Shown: piece by piece, positions 41,440-50,248 of the stretch
Layout of the letters: the number at the start of each line of letters is the position of its first letter
How positions within the stretch are numbered: the stretch's first letter is position 1
DNA from: an uncultured Alistipes sp.
Lineage (GTDB): Bacteria; Bacteroidota; Bacteroidia; Bacteroidales; UBA932
DNA length: 52,859 nt
NCBI GenBank assembly: GCA_902388455.1
Contig: CABMPD010000018.1
Location: 1-52,859 of the forward strand
Reading direction: 5' to 3'
Translations under genes and position numbers: made by a program
The notes under the pieces: generated by a model
The model's input: the letters and a program-made list of their open reading frames with translations, nothing else
Databases searched by the model: none
What the model was told of the DNA's origin: nothing

Positions 41440-42831
41440 CAGCAATTTGCCGGCAAGCTCGGAGAGCTGGCTGCGCTCGCCCCGCACCATATTGATGTGG
41501 GCGAAGACACTCTGGCCGAAGAACTTGTCGCAAAGGTGCGTGAGGCCGTTGGAGTAGAAGTCCAGATAGGGCTGGTCTATCTGGTAGATATCTCCGGTGA
41601 AGACTATCTTAGTGCCTTCTCCGGCACGGGTGATGATGGTCTTGACCTCGTGCGGAGTGAGGTTCTGGGACTCGTCCACGATGAAGAAGACGTTGCCGAG
41701 GCTGCGGCCGCGGATATAGGCCAGAGGGTTGATTATCAGTTTCTCCCTCCGTAGCATGTCCTCTATCTTGACGACTTCCTTGCTGGTGGACGAGAAGCAG
41801 CTCTTGATGACGGCCAGGTTGTCGAACAGTGGCAGCATGTAAGGGCCTATCTTGTCGTTCACCGAGCCGGGCAGGAAGCCGAGTTCCTGGTTCTTGAGCG
41901 GGATGACGGGGCGGGAGAGGAGTATCTGCTCGTAGTTGCCGGACTGCGCAAGGGCTCCGGCCAGGGCTATGAGGGTCTTGCCGGTACCGGCCCTGCCTGT
42001 AAGGGCTATCAGCTTGATGTCCGGATTCATGACTGCATCCATGGCCAGGGTCTGCTCGTCGTTGCGGGGAGTGATGCCGTAGGCGGTCTGCGGCCGTACT
42101 CTGACGATGGTCTTGTCCCGGTCGTCGTAGCGGGCCAGGGTAAGGCTTTTGGAACTGTCGTATATCTTGTAGTACTGGTTGGGCGCCGGTCTGCGGCGGA
42201 TGCCGACCTGGGCGAAGGGGACTCCTTCCGGTGATTCATTTATCTTCCGGATAAAATCATCCTTCATATTGCGGACCGTGAGCACCTCCTTCTCGGTCTT
42301 GACGACGCGTTCCTCCTGCACCTTGTCGGAGAGATAGTCCTGGGCCATGAGGCCGAGAGCCTTTGCCTTGAGCCTCATGTTCAGGTCCTTGGTCACCAGG
42401 ATTACCTTGCGGTCGGGGTTGTTGTCCCTGAGCCAGATGGCGGTGGCGATGATACGGTGGTCGGGAATGTCGTCGATGAGCGAGTCGCGTATCTGGCCTG
42501 TATAACCGTGACCCATCTCTATCTTGATATGGCCGCGGTCCTTGCCGAGGCTGATGCCCCGGTCGAAGAGGGTGTTGTCCGATATTTTGTCCAGGGCGCG
42601 TACGAAGGCCCTGGCGTTGAACCCGAGGTTGTCGTCCCCCTTCTTGAACTTGTCCAGTTCCTCGATGACACTCACCGGGATGTAGATGTCATTGTCCTGG
42701 AAGTTGAAGATGCACCTGCTGTCGTGGAGGATCACATTGGTGTCCAGCACGAAGAGTTTCGGGGGGCGGGAAGGGCGGCTGTCCAGCCCGCGGAACCGGT
42801 TCTCCATCTGTCTTATAGTCTTTCGAGCCAT
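41437..42831 (-). CDS. PIN-PhoH family ATPase
   Basis: 464 aa, the PhoH2-type fusion. The N-terminal PIN ribonuclease domain (about residues 25-150) starts [11 protein letters not shown] and has [15 protein letters not shown] and the acidic DHRIIATA block. The C-terminal PhoH helicase-like ATPase (about 230-450) has Walker [14 protein letters not shown] and Walker [17 protein letters not shown]. Such proteins are RNA-unwinding and RNA-cleaving enzymes with proposed toxin-like or RNA-quality roles; no antitoxin gene is adjacent. The start ATG (42831) overlaps the purL stop by 19 bp, so the two genes are coupled; the ATG at 42807 is an alternative. Confidence 0.92.
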   Translation of the reverse strand: MARKTIRQMENRFRGLDSRPSRPPKLFVLDTNVILHDSRCIFNFQDNDIYIPVSVIEELDKFKKGDDNLGFNARAFVRALDKISDNTLFDRGISLGKDRGHIKIEMGHGYTGQIRDSLIDDIPDHRIIATAIWLRDNNPDRKVILVTKDLNMRLKAKALGLMAQDYLSDKVQEERVVKTEKEVLTVRNMKDDFIRKINESPEGVPFAQVGIRRRPAPNQYYKIYDSSKSLTLARYDDRDKTIVRVRPQTAYGITPRNDEQTLAMDAVMNPDIKLIALTGRAGTGKTLIALAGALAQSGNYEQILLSRPVIPLKNQELGFLPGSVNDKIGPYMLPLFDNLAVIKSCFSSTSKEVVKIEDMLRREKLIINPLAYIRGRSLGNVFFIVDESQNLTPHEVKTIITRAGEGTKIVFTGDIYQIDQPYLDFYSNGLTHLCDKFFGQSVFAHINMVRGERSQLSELAGKLL

Positions 42832-45800
42832 ATTCTGCCGTTTATGAACATTTCGAGCCAGGGGGTAACCTCATCACCCTTTCTGTTAGGGTAATGCGCC
42901 CAGTTCCAGGGTCTTAGGCAGCGCTCGGGGTGGGGCATCATGGCCAGGTGGCGGCCGTCAGGGGAGCATACTCCGGCCACTGCGGCGGGGGATCCGTTGG
43001 GGTTGCCGGGATAGGCGTCGTAGTTGTATCTCAGGGCGATGTTGTATTCCTCCAGAGGTCTGGGGAAGGAGAAACGGCCCTCTCCGTGAGCCACCCAGAT
43101 GCCGAGCTTAGAGCCCTGCAGGGAGGACAGGAGGATGGAAGGCGAGTTCTCGATGTGTACGCCTACGAATGCGGATTCGTACTTGTGGGAGGCGTTGTGC
43201 TTCATCTTGGGCGAGAGTTCCTTGTGCTCCGGAGTGATCAGGCCCATCTCGGCCATCAGCTGGCAGCCGTTGCAGACTCCGAGGCTGAGGGTATCCTTGC
43301 GGGCGTAGAAGCGCTCGATGGCGGTGCGGGCCTTCTCGTTGTAGAGCAGGGCACCGGCCCATCCCTTGGCCGAGCCGAGGGTGTCGGCGTTTGAGAAACC
43401 GCCCACGAAGACTATCATCTGTACGTCCTCGAGGGTCTCGCGTCCCGATACGAGGTCGGTCACGTGCACGTCCTTGACGGCAAATCCGGCCATGTACAGG
43501 GCCCATGCCATCTCGCGGTCGCCGTTGGAGCCGGTCTCACGGATGATGGCGGCCTTGATGCGGCGCTCGGCGGGAGCGGTGTAGTGTCCGTCGAAGTGCT
43601 TGGGGAATGCAAATTCCAAGGGCTGACGGCCGTAGTTGGCATAGCGCTCGGCGGCAAGTTCCTTGGGAGTCTGGAGGCTGTCCAGCAGCCATGAGGTGCG
43701 GTACCAGCTTTCGCGCATGGCGTCGATGTCCAGGGACAATGTCCTGCTGTCGGAACCGTACACCACTTTCAGGGTACGTCCCTTCTGTACGGGACGGCCG
43801 ATAGTCCAGGCCTTGACAGGGCCGAGGTTGCGGAGGAATTCGTCCATGCCGGCATTCTTCACCTGAAGTACGACTCCAGGCACCTCGGAGAGGAGGATGT
43901 CGGAGGATTCCAGGGCGCTGAGGTCGATGTCGGCGCCTCCCTCCGTGTTGGAGAAGCACATCTCCAGGAGGGTGGTGATCAGACCTCCGGCGGAGATGTC
44001 GTGTCCGGCCAGGACGGGGTTGCTCATGGAGTTGAACATGGCGTCCTGGAGGCGGTTGAAGCAGGCCTTGAAATATTCGGGGTCGGTGATGTCGGGAGCC
44101 TTGGCGCCCACCTGTCCGATGGTGGAGGCGTAGGCGGAGCCTCCCAGGGGGAAGCAGGCGTCACCTTTATCTATGTGTACGAACGGAATGTAGAGCAGGG
44201 TGGTGTCCTCCTCGCGGGACATGACGGGATGCAGGGTGGCGGCCACATCCTTGCTCTGGCCGGTGGCGGAGATAATCAGGGTTCCGGGCGAGAGGACTTT
44301 CTCTCCGTCGGGATATTTCTGGGTCATGGACATGGAGTCCTTGCCCGTGGGGATGTTGACGCCTATGGCGATGGCGAAGTCGCTGGCACCCTTGACGGCG
44401 CGGTAGAGGCGTGCATCCTCGCCCTCGTTGCGGCAGGGCCACATCCAGTTGGCGCTGAGGGAGATGCCGTAGATATTGTCGCGGATGGGGGTCCAGATGA
44501 TGTTGGTCATGGCCTCGGCTATGGCCAGGCGGGATCCTGCTGCCGGGTCAATCATGGCGGCTGCGGGAGCATGTCCGATGGATACGGCTATGCCCTCGGG
44601 GTCGTCGTATCCGATGGCGGTGACTCCCAGGTCATTGAGCGGCAGCTGAAGCTCACCGCAGCACTGCTGGCAGGCTATGAGTCCGGTGACAGAACGGTCC
44701 ACCTTGTTGGTCAGCCAGTCCTTGCAGGCCACTGACTCGAGCATCAGCACCTTGCGGATGGCCTCGGTGAGGGCTTCGGGAGACATTCCGGCGGGAGTCT
44801 GCCTGAGCGGGGCGAAGCCTCCGTGACCGTCGGCGCCTCCTTTGGGAGAGGAACCGTGCATCACGGTCTTGGGAGTAGAACCGAACATATCGCTGAGCTC
44901 CAGGTCGATGGGAGCGTTGCCTGTCTTGCTGTCGCGGAGGGTGAAATTGCCCTTGCCGCTGACCTCGCCTATGACGTAGAACGGCGCCCTTTCCCTTTCG
45001 GCAATCCTGCGCAACTCAGCCGTGTCGCCCTTCTTCATTACCAGGCCCATGCGCTCCTGACTCTCATTCCCGATGATTTCCTTGTCCGAGAGGGTAGGGT
45101 CGCCTATGGGCAGCTTGGAGATGTCGATGTCGCCGCCGACCTCCTCGACCAGCTCCGAGAGACAGTTCAGGTGTCCGCCGGCGCCGTGGTCGTGAATCGA
45201 GATGATGGAGTTGTGGTCCTTCTCGGCCACCGCGCGGATGGCGTTGTAGACCCTCTTCTGCATTTCAGGGTTGGCCCTCTGTATGGCGTTCAGCTCAATC
45301 GAATTGGCATATTCTCCTGTGGCGACGGAGGAAACTGCTCCTCCGCCCATGCCGATGCGGTAGTTGTCACCGCCCATGAGGATGATGTCGTCTCCCTTCG
45401 AGGGGCGGTCCTTGGCGGCGTCGGCCTTCTTGGCGTAGCCCACTCCTCCGGCGAGCATCACGACCTTGTCATAGCCGTACTTGCGCTCGGAACCGTCGGG
45501 ATCCTGCTCGGTGTGCTCGAGGGTCTGGAGGGAGCCGCAGATGAGGGGCTGGCCGAACTTGTTGCCGAAGTCGGAGGCACCGTTGGAGGCCTTGATGAGA
45601 ATCTCCGCGGGGGTCTGATACAGCCACTTGCGGGGAGGACGGGCCTCCCATTCGCGGTCGATGTCGATGCGGGGGTAGGAGGTCATATAGACGGCGGTAC
45701 CGGCGATGGGGAAGGAGCCCTTGCCGCCTCCGATACGGTCGCGTATCTCTCCTCCGCTGCCGGTGGCCGCTCCGTTGAACGGCTCCACGGTGGTGGGGAA

Positions 45801-46568
45801 GTTGTGGGTCTCGGCCTTCAGCGAGATGACGGTCTTGACCTCCTCTTCCTTGAAGAAGCTGGGCTTGGCGGCCGCAGCGGGGTGGAAGAGCCTGAGCTTG
45901 GGACCCTCAATGAAGGCGCAGTTGTCCTTGTATGCGGAGACGATGCGGCCGGGATTGACCGCAGAGGTCTTCTTTATCAGCTTGAAGAGGGAACTTTCCA
46001 TTTCCACTCCGTCGATGACGAAGGTGCCGTTGAATATCTTGTGGCGGCAGTGTTCCGAATTGACCTGGGAGAAGCCGAATACCTCGCTGTCGGTCAGAGG
46101 TCTGCCGAGCTTGGCGGAGAGGTCCTTGAGATACTGAATCTCGTCCTCGGAGAGAGCCAGACCCTCTTCCTTGTTATATGCTTCGAAATCAGTGATGTGG
46201 CGGATGGGCTCGGGCTGACGGTCGATGACGAAGATGTCGCCGTCCAGTCCGTGGTATATCCTCTGTAGCATCTTGTCGTGGGGTATCTCGGTGTCGGAGG
46301 CGTAGCGGCCCTCGGGCACAGGGAAGAACTCCTCGATTCTGGCGATGCCGGTAATGTTCATGTTCTGAGTGATTTCCACTGCTGCGGTGCTCCAGGGCGT
46401 AATCATCTCGCGCCTGGGGCCGATGAATGTGCCGGTCACTGACGGGTCCTGTAGGAGCTCCGCGCCGGAGAAAAGCCATTTGAGGGTGTCCGCTGTTTCA
46501 GCAGAAAATGCTGTCTTAGAGTCGACTGCTATGATTTGCCCCTCGGGGGAGCGGAAAAAGTATACCAT
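42813..46568 (-). CDS. purL: Phosphoribosylformylglycinamidine synthase (single-chain)
   Basis: 1251 aa, the large fused PurL. It converts FGAR, glutamine and ATP to FGAM in purine synthesis. After the N-terminal domain and linker come [14 protein letters not shown] (about residues 165-178), [27 protein letters not shown] (substrate/ATP site, shown shortened as AETHNFPT and GSGGEIRD) and the AIR-synthase-like halves. The C-terminal glutaminase has [15 protein letters not shown] (catalytic Cys about 1098) and MMPHPERC near the end. Full length and apparently intact. Preceded by a -7 box at 46590-46597. Confidence 0.96.
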   Translation of the reverse strand: MVYFFRSPEGQIIAVDSKTAFSAETADTLKWLFSGAELLQDPSVTGTFIGPRREMITPWSTAAVEITQNMNITGIARIEEFFPVPEGRYASDTEIPHDKMLQRIYHGLDGDIFVIDRQPEPIRHITDFEAYNKEEGLALSEDEIQYLKDLSAKLGRPLTDSEVFGFSQVNSEHCRHKIFNGTFVIDGVEMESSLFKLIKKTSAVNPGRIVSAYKDNCAFIEGPKLRLFHPAAAAKPSFFKEEEVKTVISLKAETHNFPTTVEPFNGAATGSGGEIRDRIGGGKGSFPIAGTAVYMTSYPRIDIDREWEARPPRKWLYQTPAEILIKASNGASDFGNKFGQPLICGSLQTLEHTEQDPDGSERKYGYDKVVMLAGGVGYAKKADAAKDRPSKGDDIILMGGDNYRIGMGGGAVSSVATGEYANSIELNAIQRANPEMQKRVYNAIRAVAEKDHNSIISIHDHGAGGHLNCLSELVEEVGGDIDISKLPIGDPTLSDKEIIGNESQERMGLVMKKGDTAELRRIAERERAPFYVIGEVSGKGNFTLRDSKTGNAPIDLELSDMFGSTPKTVMHGSSPKGGADGHGGFAPLRQTPAGMSPEALTEAIRKVLMLESVACKDWLTNKVDRSVTGLIACQQCCGELQLPLNDLGVTAIGYDDPEGIAVSIGHAPAAAMIDPAAGSRLAIAEAMTNIIWTPIRDNIYGISLSANWMWPCRNEGEDARLYRAVKGASDFAIAIGVNIPTGKDSMSMTQKYPDGEKVLSPGTLIISATGQSKDVAATLHPVMSREEDTTLLYIPFVHIDKGDACFPLGGSAYASTIGQVGAKAPDITDPEYFKACFNRLQDAMFNSMSNPVLAGHDISAGGLITTLLEMCFSNTEGGADIDLSALESSDILLSEVPGVVLQVKNAGMDEFLRNLGPVKAWTIGRPVQKGRTLKVVYGSDSRTLSLDIDAMRESWYRTSWLLDSLQTPKELAAERYANYGRQPLEFAFPKHFDGHYTAPAERRIKAAIIRETGSNGDREMAWALYMAGFAVKDVHVTDLVSGRETLEDVQMIVFVGGFSNADTLGSAKGWAGALLYNEKARTAIERFYARKDTLSLGVCNGCQLMAEMGLITPEHKELSPKMKHNASHKYESAFVGVHIENSPSILLSSLQGSKLGIWVAHGEGRFSFPRPLEEYNIALRYNYDAYPGNPNGSPAAVAGVCSPDGRHLAMMPHPERCLRPWNWAHYPNRKGDEVTPWLEMFINGRIWLERL

Positions 46569-46589
46569 GATATTCTAGAATTTGGGGTT

Positions 46590-46597
46590 CAAAAATA
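46590..46597 (-). promoter_or_regulatory. -7 promoter element of purL (TATTTTTG)
   Basis: A TAnnTTTG box on the minus strand 22 bp before the purL ATG; the leader is too short for a purine riboswitch. Confidence 0.5.
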
Positions 46598-46605
46598 GAG
46601 ATTAT

Positions 46606-46638
46606 TTTGCTAATTCTTGAGAATATTTCCCATTTTTG
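46606..46638 (+). promoter_or_regulatory. Promoter of folC-nhaD
   Basis: TTTG (-33, 46606-46609) and CATTTTTG (-7, 46631-46638, one mismatch) are 21 bp apart. The folC ATG follows at 46663. Divergent from the purL promoter. Confidence 0.5.
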
Positions 46639-46662
46639 CGCTCAAAATTTTAAAAAATACCG

Positions 46663-48042
46663 ATGACCGACCCAAGTCTACAGAACCGGTACCGGGAATG
46701 TGTCCGGATGCTCTACAGCATAGCCCCCTCGTTTCAGCGGGTAGGGGTTTCGGGATATCACCCCGGTCTGGAAAGTATGACTGATTTCGCCCGGTTCCTG
46801 GGAGATCCCCACAAGTCACTGCTTACCATACATATAGCCGGTACCAACGGCAAGGGCTCCGTGGCCCACATGCTGGCTTCAGCCCTGGCTTTCAGGTATC
46901 CCGGAAGCAGGGTGGGACTGTACACTTCGCCGCATCTGGTGGATTTCAGGGAAAGAATACGGGTCGTCAGCTCCGGAAAGGGGCCTGACGGACGTCACTA
47001 CAGGGAGATAGGGCAGGAGGATGTGGTGGATTTCATGTCCCGCTGCATGAGCTTTATCGAGGAGCGCAGGCCCTCGTTCTTCGAGATTACCACAGCCATG
47101 GCCTTCGACTATTTTGCCCGCGAAAGGGTGGATATTGCCGTTATCGAGACGGGGCTGGGAGGAAGGCTGGACTCAACCAACATCATCGTGCCGGAGCTCA
47201 GTATTATCACCTCCATCGGTCTGGACCACAAGGATATCCTAGGAGATACAATAGAAAAGATCGCCCGCGAGAAGGCCGGAATCATAAAGCCCGGAGTGCC
47301 GGTGGTCATCGGAGAACTGCCCCCTGAGGCGGAGGCTGTGGCCGTGGAGACCGCTTCTTCGTGCGGCTCCAGGCTGTACCGCTCCGGTGAGTTGTGCGGG
47401 GAAGACGCGGATCCGCAGAGCATTGCTTCCCAGGCAGACATGCGCTCTTCCTGCCAGGTGCGGAATATCCGGACTGTGATGACCTCCCTTCATGTATTGG
47501 GAGCATGGGACGCCGCTTCCACGGAGGCTGTGCTCTACGCACTGGAACATGCAGCGGCAGTCAGCGGTCTCCGGGGCAGGTGGGAGAGGCTTTCTATGAA
47601 CCCTGAGGTGATATGCGACATAGGGCACAATGTCCAGGCTCTGTCGGAGACAATGCCGCAGCTGGAGGCAGAGGCCGCCGGCAGACATATAATAATGGTG
47701 TACGGTATGGCCGGGGACAAGGATGTGGAGGCGGTCCGCGGACTTCTGCCTCTCGAGGCCAGGTACATCTTCACTCAGGCTCAGGGCAGCAGGGCCATGC
47801 CGGCCGGTCAGCTGAGGGAACTGGTGGACTCTTCCCGCAGGGAGAGGGGCAAGGCAGATGCAGGTGCTGCGGACTCAGTTGCGGTAGAGAGCGTGGATGA
47901 GGCTGTGGATATGGCAATGAGGGAGGCGGGCACTTCCGACCTGGTGTTCATTGGGGGAAGCAGTTATGTGGTGGCGGAGGCTATGGCGCGTTTTTTGCAG
48001 AAGTCGGACGTTCCGCTGCAGAATAGCATTGAAACAAAATAG
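46663..48042 (+). CDS. folC: Bifunctional folylpolyglutamate/dihydrofolate synthase
   Basis: 459 aa Mur-ligase-family enzyme that joins glutamate to dihydropteroate and extends folate polyglutamates. Motifs are the P-loop HIAGTNGKGSVAHMLAS (about residues 55-71), TSPHLVDFRERI, FFEITTAMAF, ETGLGGRLDSTN and the late DIGHNVQAL and MVYGMAGDKD blocks of the C-terminal domain. nhaD starts 33 bp downstream, probably on the same transcript. Confidence 0.95.
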   Translation: MTDPSLQNRYRECVRMLYSIAPSFQRVGVSGYHPGLESMTDFARFLGDPHKSLLTIHIAGTNGKGSVAHMLASALAFRYPGSRVGLYTSPHLVDFRERIRVVSSGKGPDGRHYREIGQEDVVDFMSRCMSFIEERRPSFFEITTAMAFDYFARERVDIAVIETGLGGRLDSTNIIVPELSIITSIGLDHKDILGDTIEKIAREKAGIIKPGVPVVIGELPPEAEAVAVETASSCGSRLYRSGELCGEDADPQSIASQADMRSSCQVRNIRTVMTSLHVLGAWDAASTEAVLYALEHAAAVSGLRGRWERLSMNPEVICDIGHNVQALSETMPQLEAEAAGRHIIMVYGMAGDKDVEAVRGLLPLEARYIFTQAQGSRAMPAGQLRELVDSSRRERGKADAGAADSVAVESVDEAVDMAMREAGTSDLVFIGGSSYVVAEAMARFLQKSDVPLQNSIETK

Positions 48043-48075
48043 TTATAAGCATAAAACTAAAAAGTTAAAAAAGAT

Positions 48076-49440
48076 ATGAATCTTGCAGTTATATTGGTTG
48101 TGGTCTTTATCCTGGCATACGTGCTTATAGCCATGGAGAACAGGATCAACATCAATAAATCATCCGTTGCGCTCCTCCTCTGCTGCCTGATGTGGAGCCT
48201 TCTCAGCCTCTTCTCGACATCCATCGACCCGTCCCTGGACCATGCCAGGATATCCTCGGACCTGCTGAGTGCCTTAGGCAGTACTTGTGAGATACTGGTC
48301 TTTCTTATCGGCGCCATGACCATCGTGGACATCATCGATACCCACGGCGGTTTCGAGGTCATCACCAAGCATATCACTACCCGGAAGAAGACCCGTCTGC
48401 TGTGGCTGCTGGCCACCATCACTTTCCTGATGTCATCCGTGCTGGACAACATGACCACGACTATCGTCATGGTGATGCTCCTGCGGAGAATGATCACCAA
48501 CTATAAGGAACGCTGGCTCTTCGCCTCGATCATCGTTATAGCCGCCAACTGCGGCGGTGCCTGGTCGCCTATAGGAGACGTTTCGACTATCCTGCTGTGG
48601 ATGAAGGGTAATGTGACCTCGCTCGATCTGATGAAGTCCCTTATCGTTCCCTGTCTCATCTGCCTGTATATCCCGGTAGCTGTCGCTGCAAGATTTCTTA
48701 AAGGAGTGATTGAGGAGCAGCAGACCAATGAGGAGGCGGCGTTCAAGCCTGCTTTCATCTCCGGACGCGAGAGCCGCACTATCTTGATATTGGGTGTGGT
48801 ACTGCTGATTTTAGTCCCTGTCTTCAAGAGTGTTGTGGGACTTCCTCCATATGTGGGCGTGATGTTCGCGCTGGCGATTATGTGGATTTATACGGACATG
48901 ATGTATAAGAAGAAGAAAGAGGTCGCCGAGTCTTTGAAAAACAGGGTTTCGAAAATCATAAAACAGCTGGATATGCCGACTGTTTTATTCCTTCTTGGTA
49001 TTCTAATGTCCGTGTCAGCTCTTGGAACGGCAGGCGTGCTCAGCACAATGGCAGAAGGGTTGAATGAAGGTGTACACAACGCTTATGCAATAAGTACAAT
49101 CATCGGCCTGCTTTCCTCAGTAGTCGACAACTCGGCTCTGGTAGCAGCAAGCATGGGGATGTTTCCCGTTCCTGACGCCGCTGCCTTAGCTGCATCCGCA
49201 GACCCTGCATATCTCTCCAACTTCCTCGTGGACGGAACGTTCTGGCATATGCTTGCATACTGCGCAGGTACCGGCGGAAGCATCATCATCATCGGCTCCT
49301 CCGCAGGTGTCGTGGCTATGGGCCTCGAGAACATCAATATCATCTGGTATTTCAAGCACGTCAGCCTGCTCGCTCTGCTCGGCTACATTGCCGGGATAGC
49401 AGTCTATGTACTCCAGCATTTTTTATGCTCCTTGTTGTAG
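48076..49440 (+). CDS. nhaD: Na+/H+ antiporter NhaD
   Basis: 454 aa polytopic inner-membrane protein of the ion-transporter superfamily. Family blocks are GAMTIVDIIDTHGGFEVI, SVLDNMTTTIVMVMLLRR (conserved Asp and Thr residues of the transport site), ANCGGAWSPIGDVSTILLW and SSVVDNSALVAASMGMF, the inverted-repeat equivalent in the second half. It exports Na+ (or Li+) in exchange for protons at alkaline pH. Its stop is 13 bp from the convergent stop of the metallopeptidase. Confidence 0.94.
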   Translation: MNLAVILVVVFILAYVLIAMENRININKSSVALLLCCLMWSLLSLFSTSIDPSLDHARISSDLLSALGSTCEILVFLIGAMTIVDIIDTHGGFEVITKHITTRKKTRLLWLLATITFLMSSVLDNMTTTIVMVMLLRRMITNYKERWLFASIIVIAANCGGAWSPIGDVSTILLWMKGNVTSLDLMKSLIVPCLICLYIPVAVAARFLKGVIEEQQTNEEAAFKPAFISGRESRTILILGVVLLILVPVFKSVVGLPPYVGVMFALAIMWIYTDMMYKKKKEVAESLKNRVSKIIKQLDMPTVLFLLGILMSVSALGTAGVLSTMAEGLNEGVHNAYAISTIIGLLSSVVDNSALVAASMGMFPVPDAAALAASADPAYLSNFLVDGTFWHMLAYCAGTGGSIIIIGSSAGVVAMGLENINIIWYFKHVSLLALLGYIAGIAVYVLQHFLCSLL

Positions 49441-49453
49441 GAGATTCAGAAAG

Positions 49454-50128
49454 CTATTCTTCTCTGCGGAAACCCAGGTAATAGACAAGTGAGGCCAGGG
49501 CACTGAGGGCGGCGACGAGATAGGTGCGTGCAGCCCAGCGGAGGGTGGTGCGAGCCTGGTCCAGCTCAACGGTAGAGAGTGTGTTGGAGCGCTCCAGCCA
49601 GGCGAGGGCGCGGGCTGAGGCATTGTACTCCACCGGCAGGGTGATGGCGCTGAAGAGGAATATCATGAAAAACATGGCGATGCCTATCCAGTAGAGGGCA
49701 GGGAAGGCCGTCATCATGATCAGTCCCAGGATAATCACTATCTGGGCGAACATTGAGGAGAACTGCACGATGGGCACGAGGGCCGAGCGCATCTTCAGGA
49801 AGGCGTAGCCCTCCGCGTGCTGCACGGCATGTCCGCATTCGTGCGCTGCCACTGCCGCCGCCGCCACGCTGTTGCTGTTGTATACCGAGTCGGAGAGGTT
49901 CAGGGTCTTGTTTGCGGGGTTGTAGTGGTCGGTGAGATGGCCGCTGACATTGGTTACCCGCACGTCGCGGATGCCGTGGTCACGCAGCATCTTCTCTGCC
50001 ACCTCCCGTCCCGTAAGCCCTCCGTGGAACATTACACGTGAATATTTCGCGAATACTTTCTGCAGTCTGCTCTGCACTATCATGCCGGCAATGGCGATGA
50101 CGATGATAAGTAGTAGTTCTAAACCCAT
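49454..50128 (-). CDS. Membrane zinc metallopeptidase (YugP-like)
   Basis: 224 aa of the Zn_peptidase_2 family. An N-terminal membrane helix (residues 3-20) is followed by a conserved FHGGLTGREVAEKML segment and TDHYNPANKTLNLSDSVY. The zinc site is VAAHECGHAVQH (HExxH, about residues 94-98), followed by two or three hydrophobic helices. Probably an inner-membrane protease; substrate unknown. Cotranscription with the permease upstream is doubtful because a promoter and hairpin lie in the 120-bp gap. Confidence 0.92.
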   Translation of the reverse strand: MGLELLLIIVIAIAGMIVQSRLQKVFAKYSRVMFHGGLTGREVAEKMLRDHGIRDVRVTNVSGHLTDHYNPANKTLNLSDSVYNSNSVAAAAVAAHECGHAVQHAEGYAFLKMRSALVPIVQFSSMFAQIVIILGLIMMTAFPALYWIGIAMFFMIFLFSAITLPVEYNASARALAWLERSNTLSTVELDQARTTLRWAARTYLVAALSALASLVYYLGFRREE

Positions 50129-50177
50129 TTAAACTCTGTTTAATAATCAATGTCATACTGCATTGAAAAAATCATGC

Positions 50178-50208
50178 CGAAGATACGGTCGTATCAGCAG
50201 TGGCAGCA
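50178..50208 (-). promoter_or_regulatory. Putative promoter of the metallopeptidase with an internal palindrome
   Basis: On the minus strand TTG (-33, 50206-50208) and TATCTTCG (-7, 50178-50185, one mismatch) are 20 bp apart. GATACG-gt-CGTATC (50182-50195) is a 6-bp inverted repeat in the spacer, operator-like. The -33 lies in the hairpin at 50198-50231. Confidence 0.4.
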
Positions 50209-50231
50209 AATAACGTAAAATGCTGCCACTG
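50198..50231. repeat. 34-nt hairpin related to the tandem-repeat hairpins at 71-314
   Basis: An 11-bp stem, of which the outer nine pairs are CAGTGGCAG and CTGCCACTG around a 16-nt loop beginning CAAATAACG. The reverse complement of the hairpins at 71-104 and 176-209 has the same 9-16-9 layout and a loop beginning CAAATCACG or CAAATCACA. Stem positions differ by paired changes. It lies between the permease stop and the metallopeptidase promoter. Confidence 0.65.
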
Positions 50232-50248
50232 TGGCATCCCCGTGCCGC

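Noticed and set aside
41307..41495. 62-aa open frame across palindromic element B
   Set aside because: It spans an inverted repeat and the phoH 3' end, has no ribosome-binding site and no family resemblance.
44823..46268. 481-aa open frame on the plus strand
   Set aside because: Antisense to purL, with a composition of Gly/Val/Leu/Asp/Glu typical of shadow frames and no recognisable domain.
46569..46662. Purine riboswitch upstream of purL
   Set aside because: The gap between the -7 box and the ATG is only about 20 nt, too short for an aptamer.
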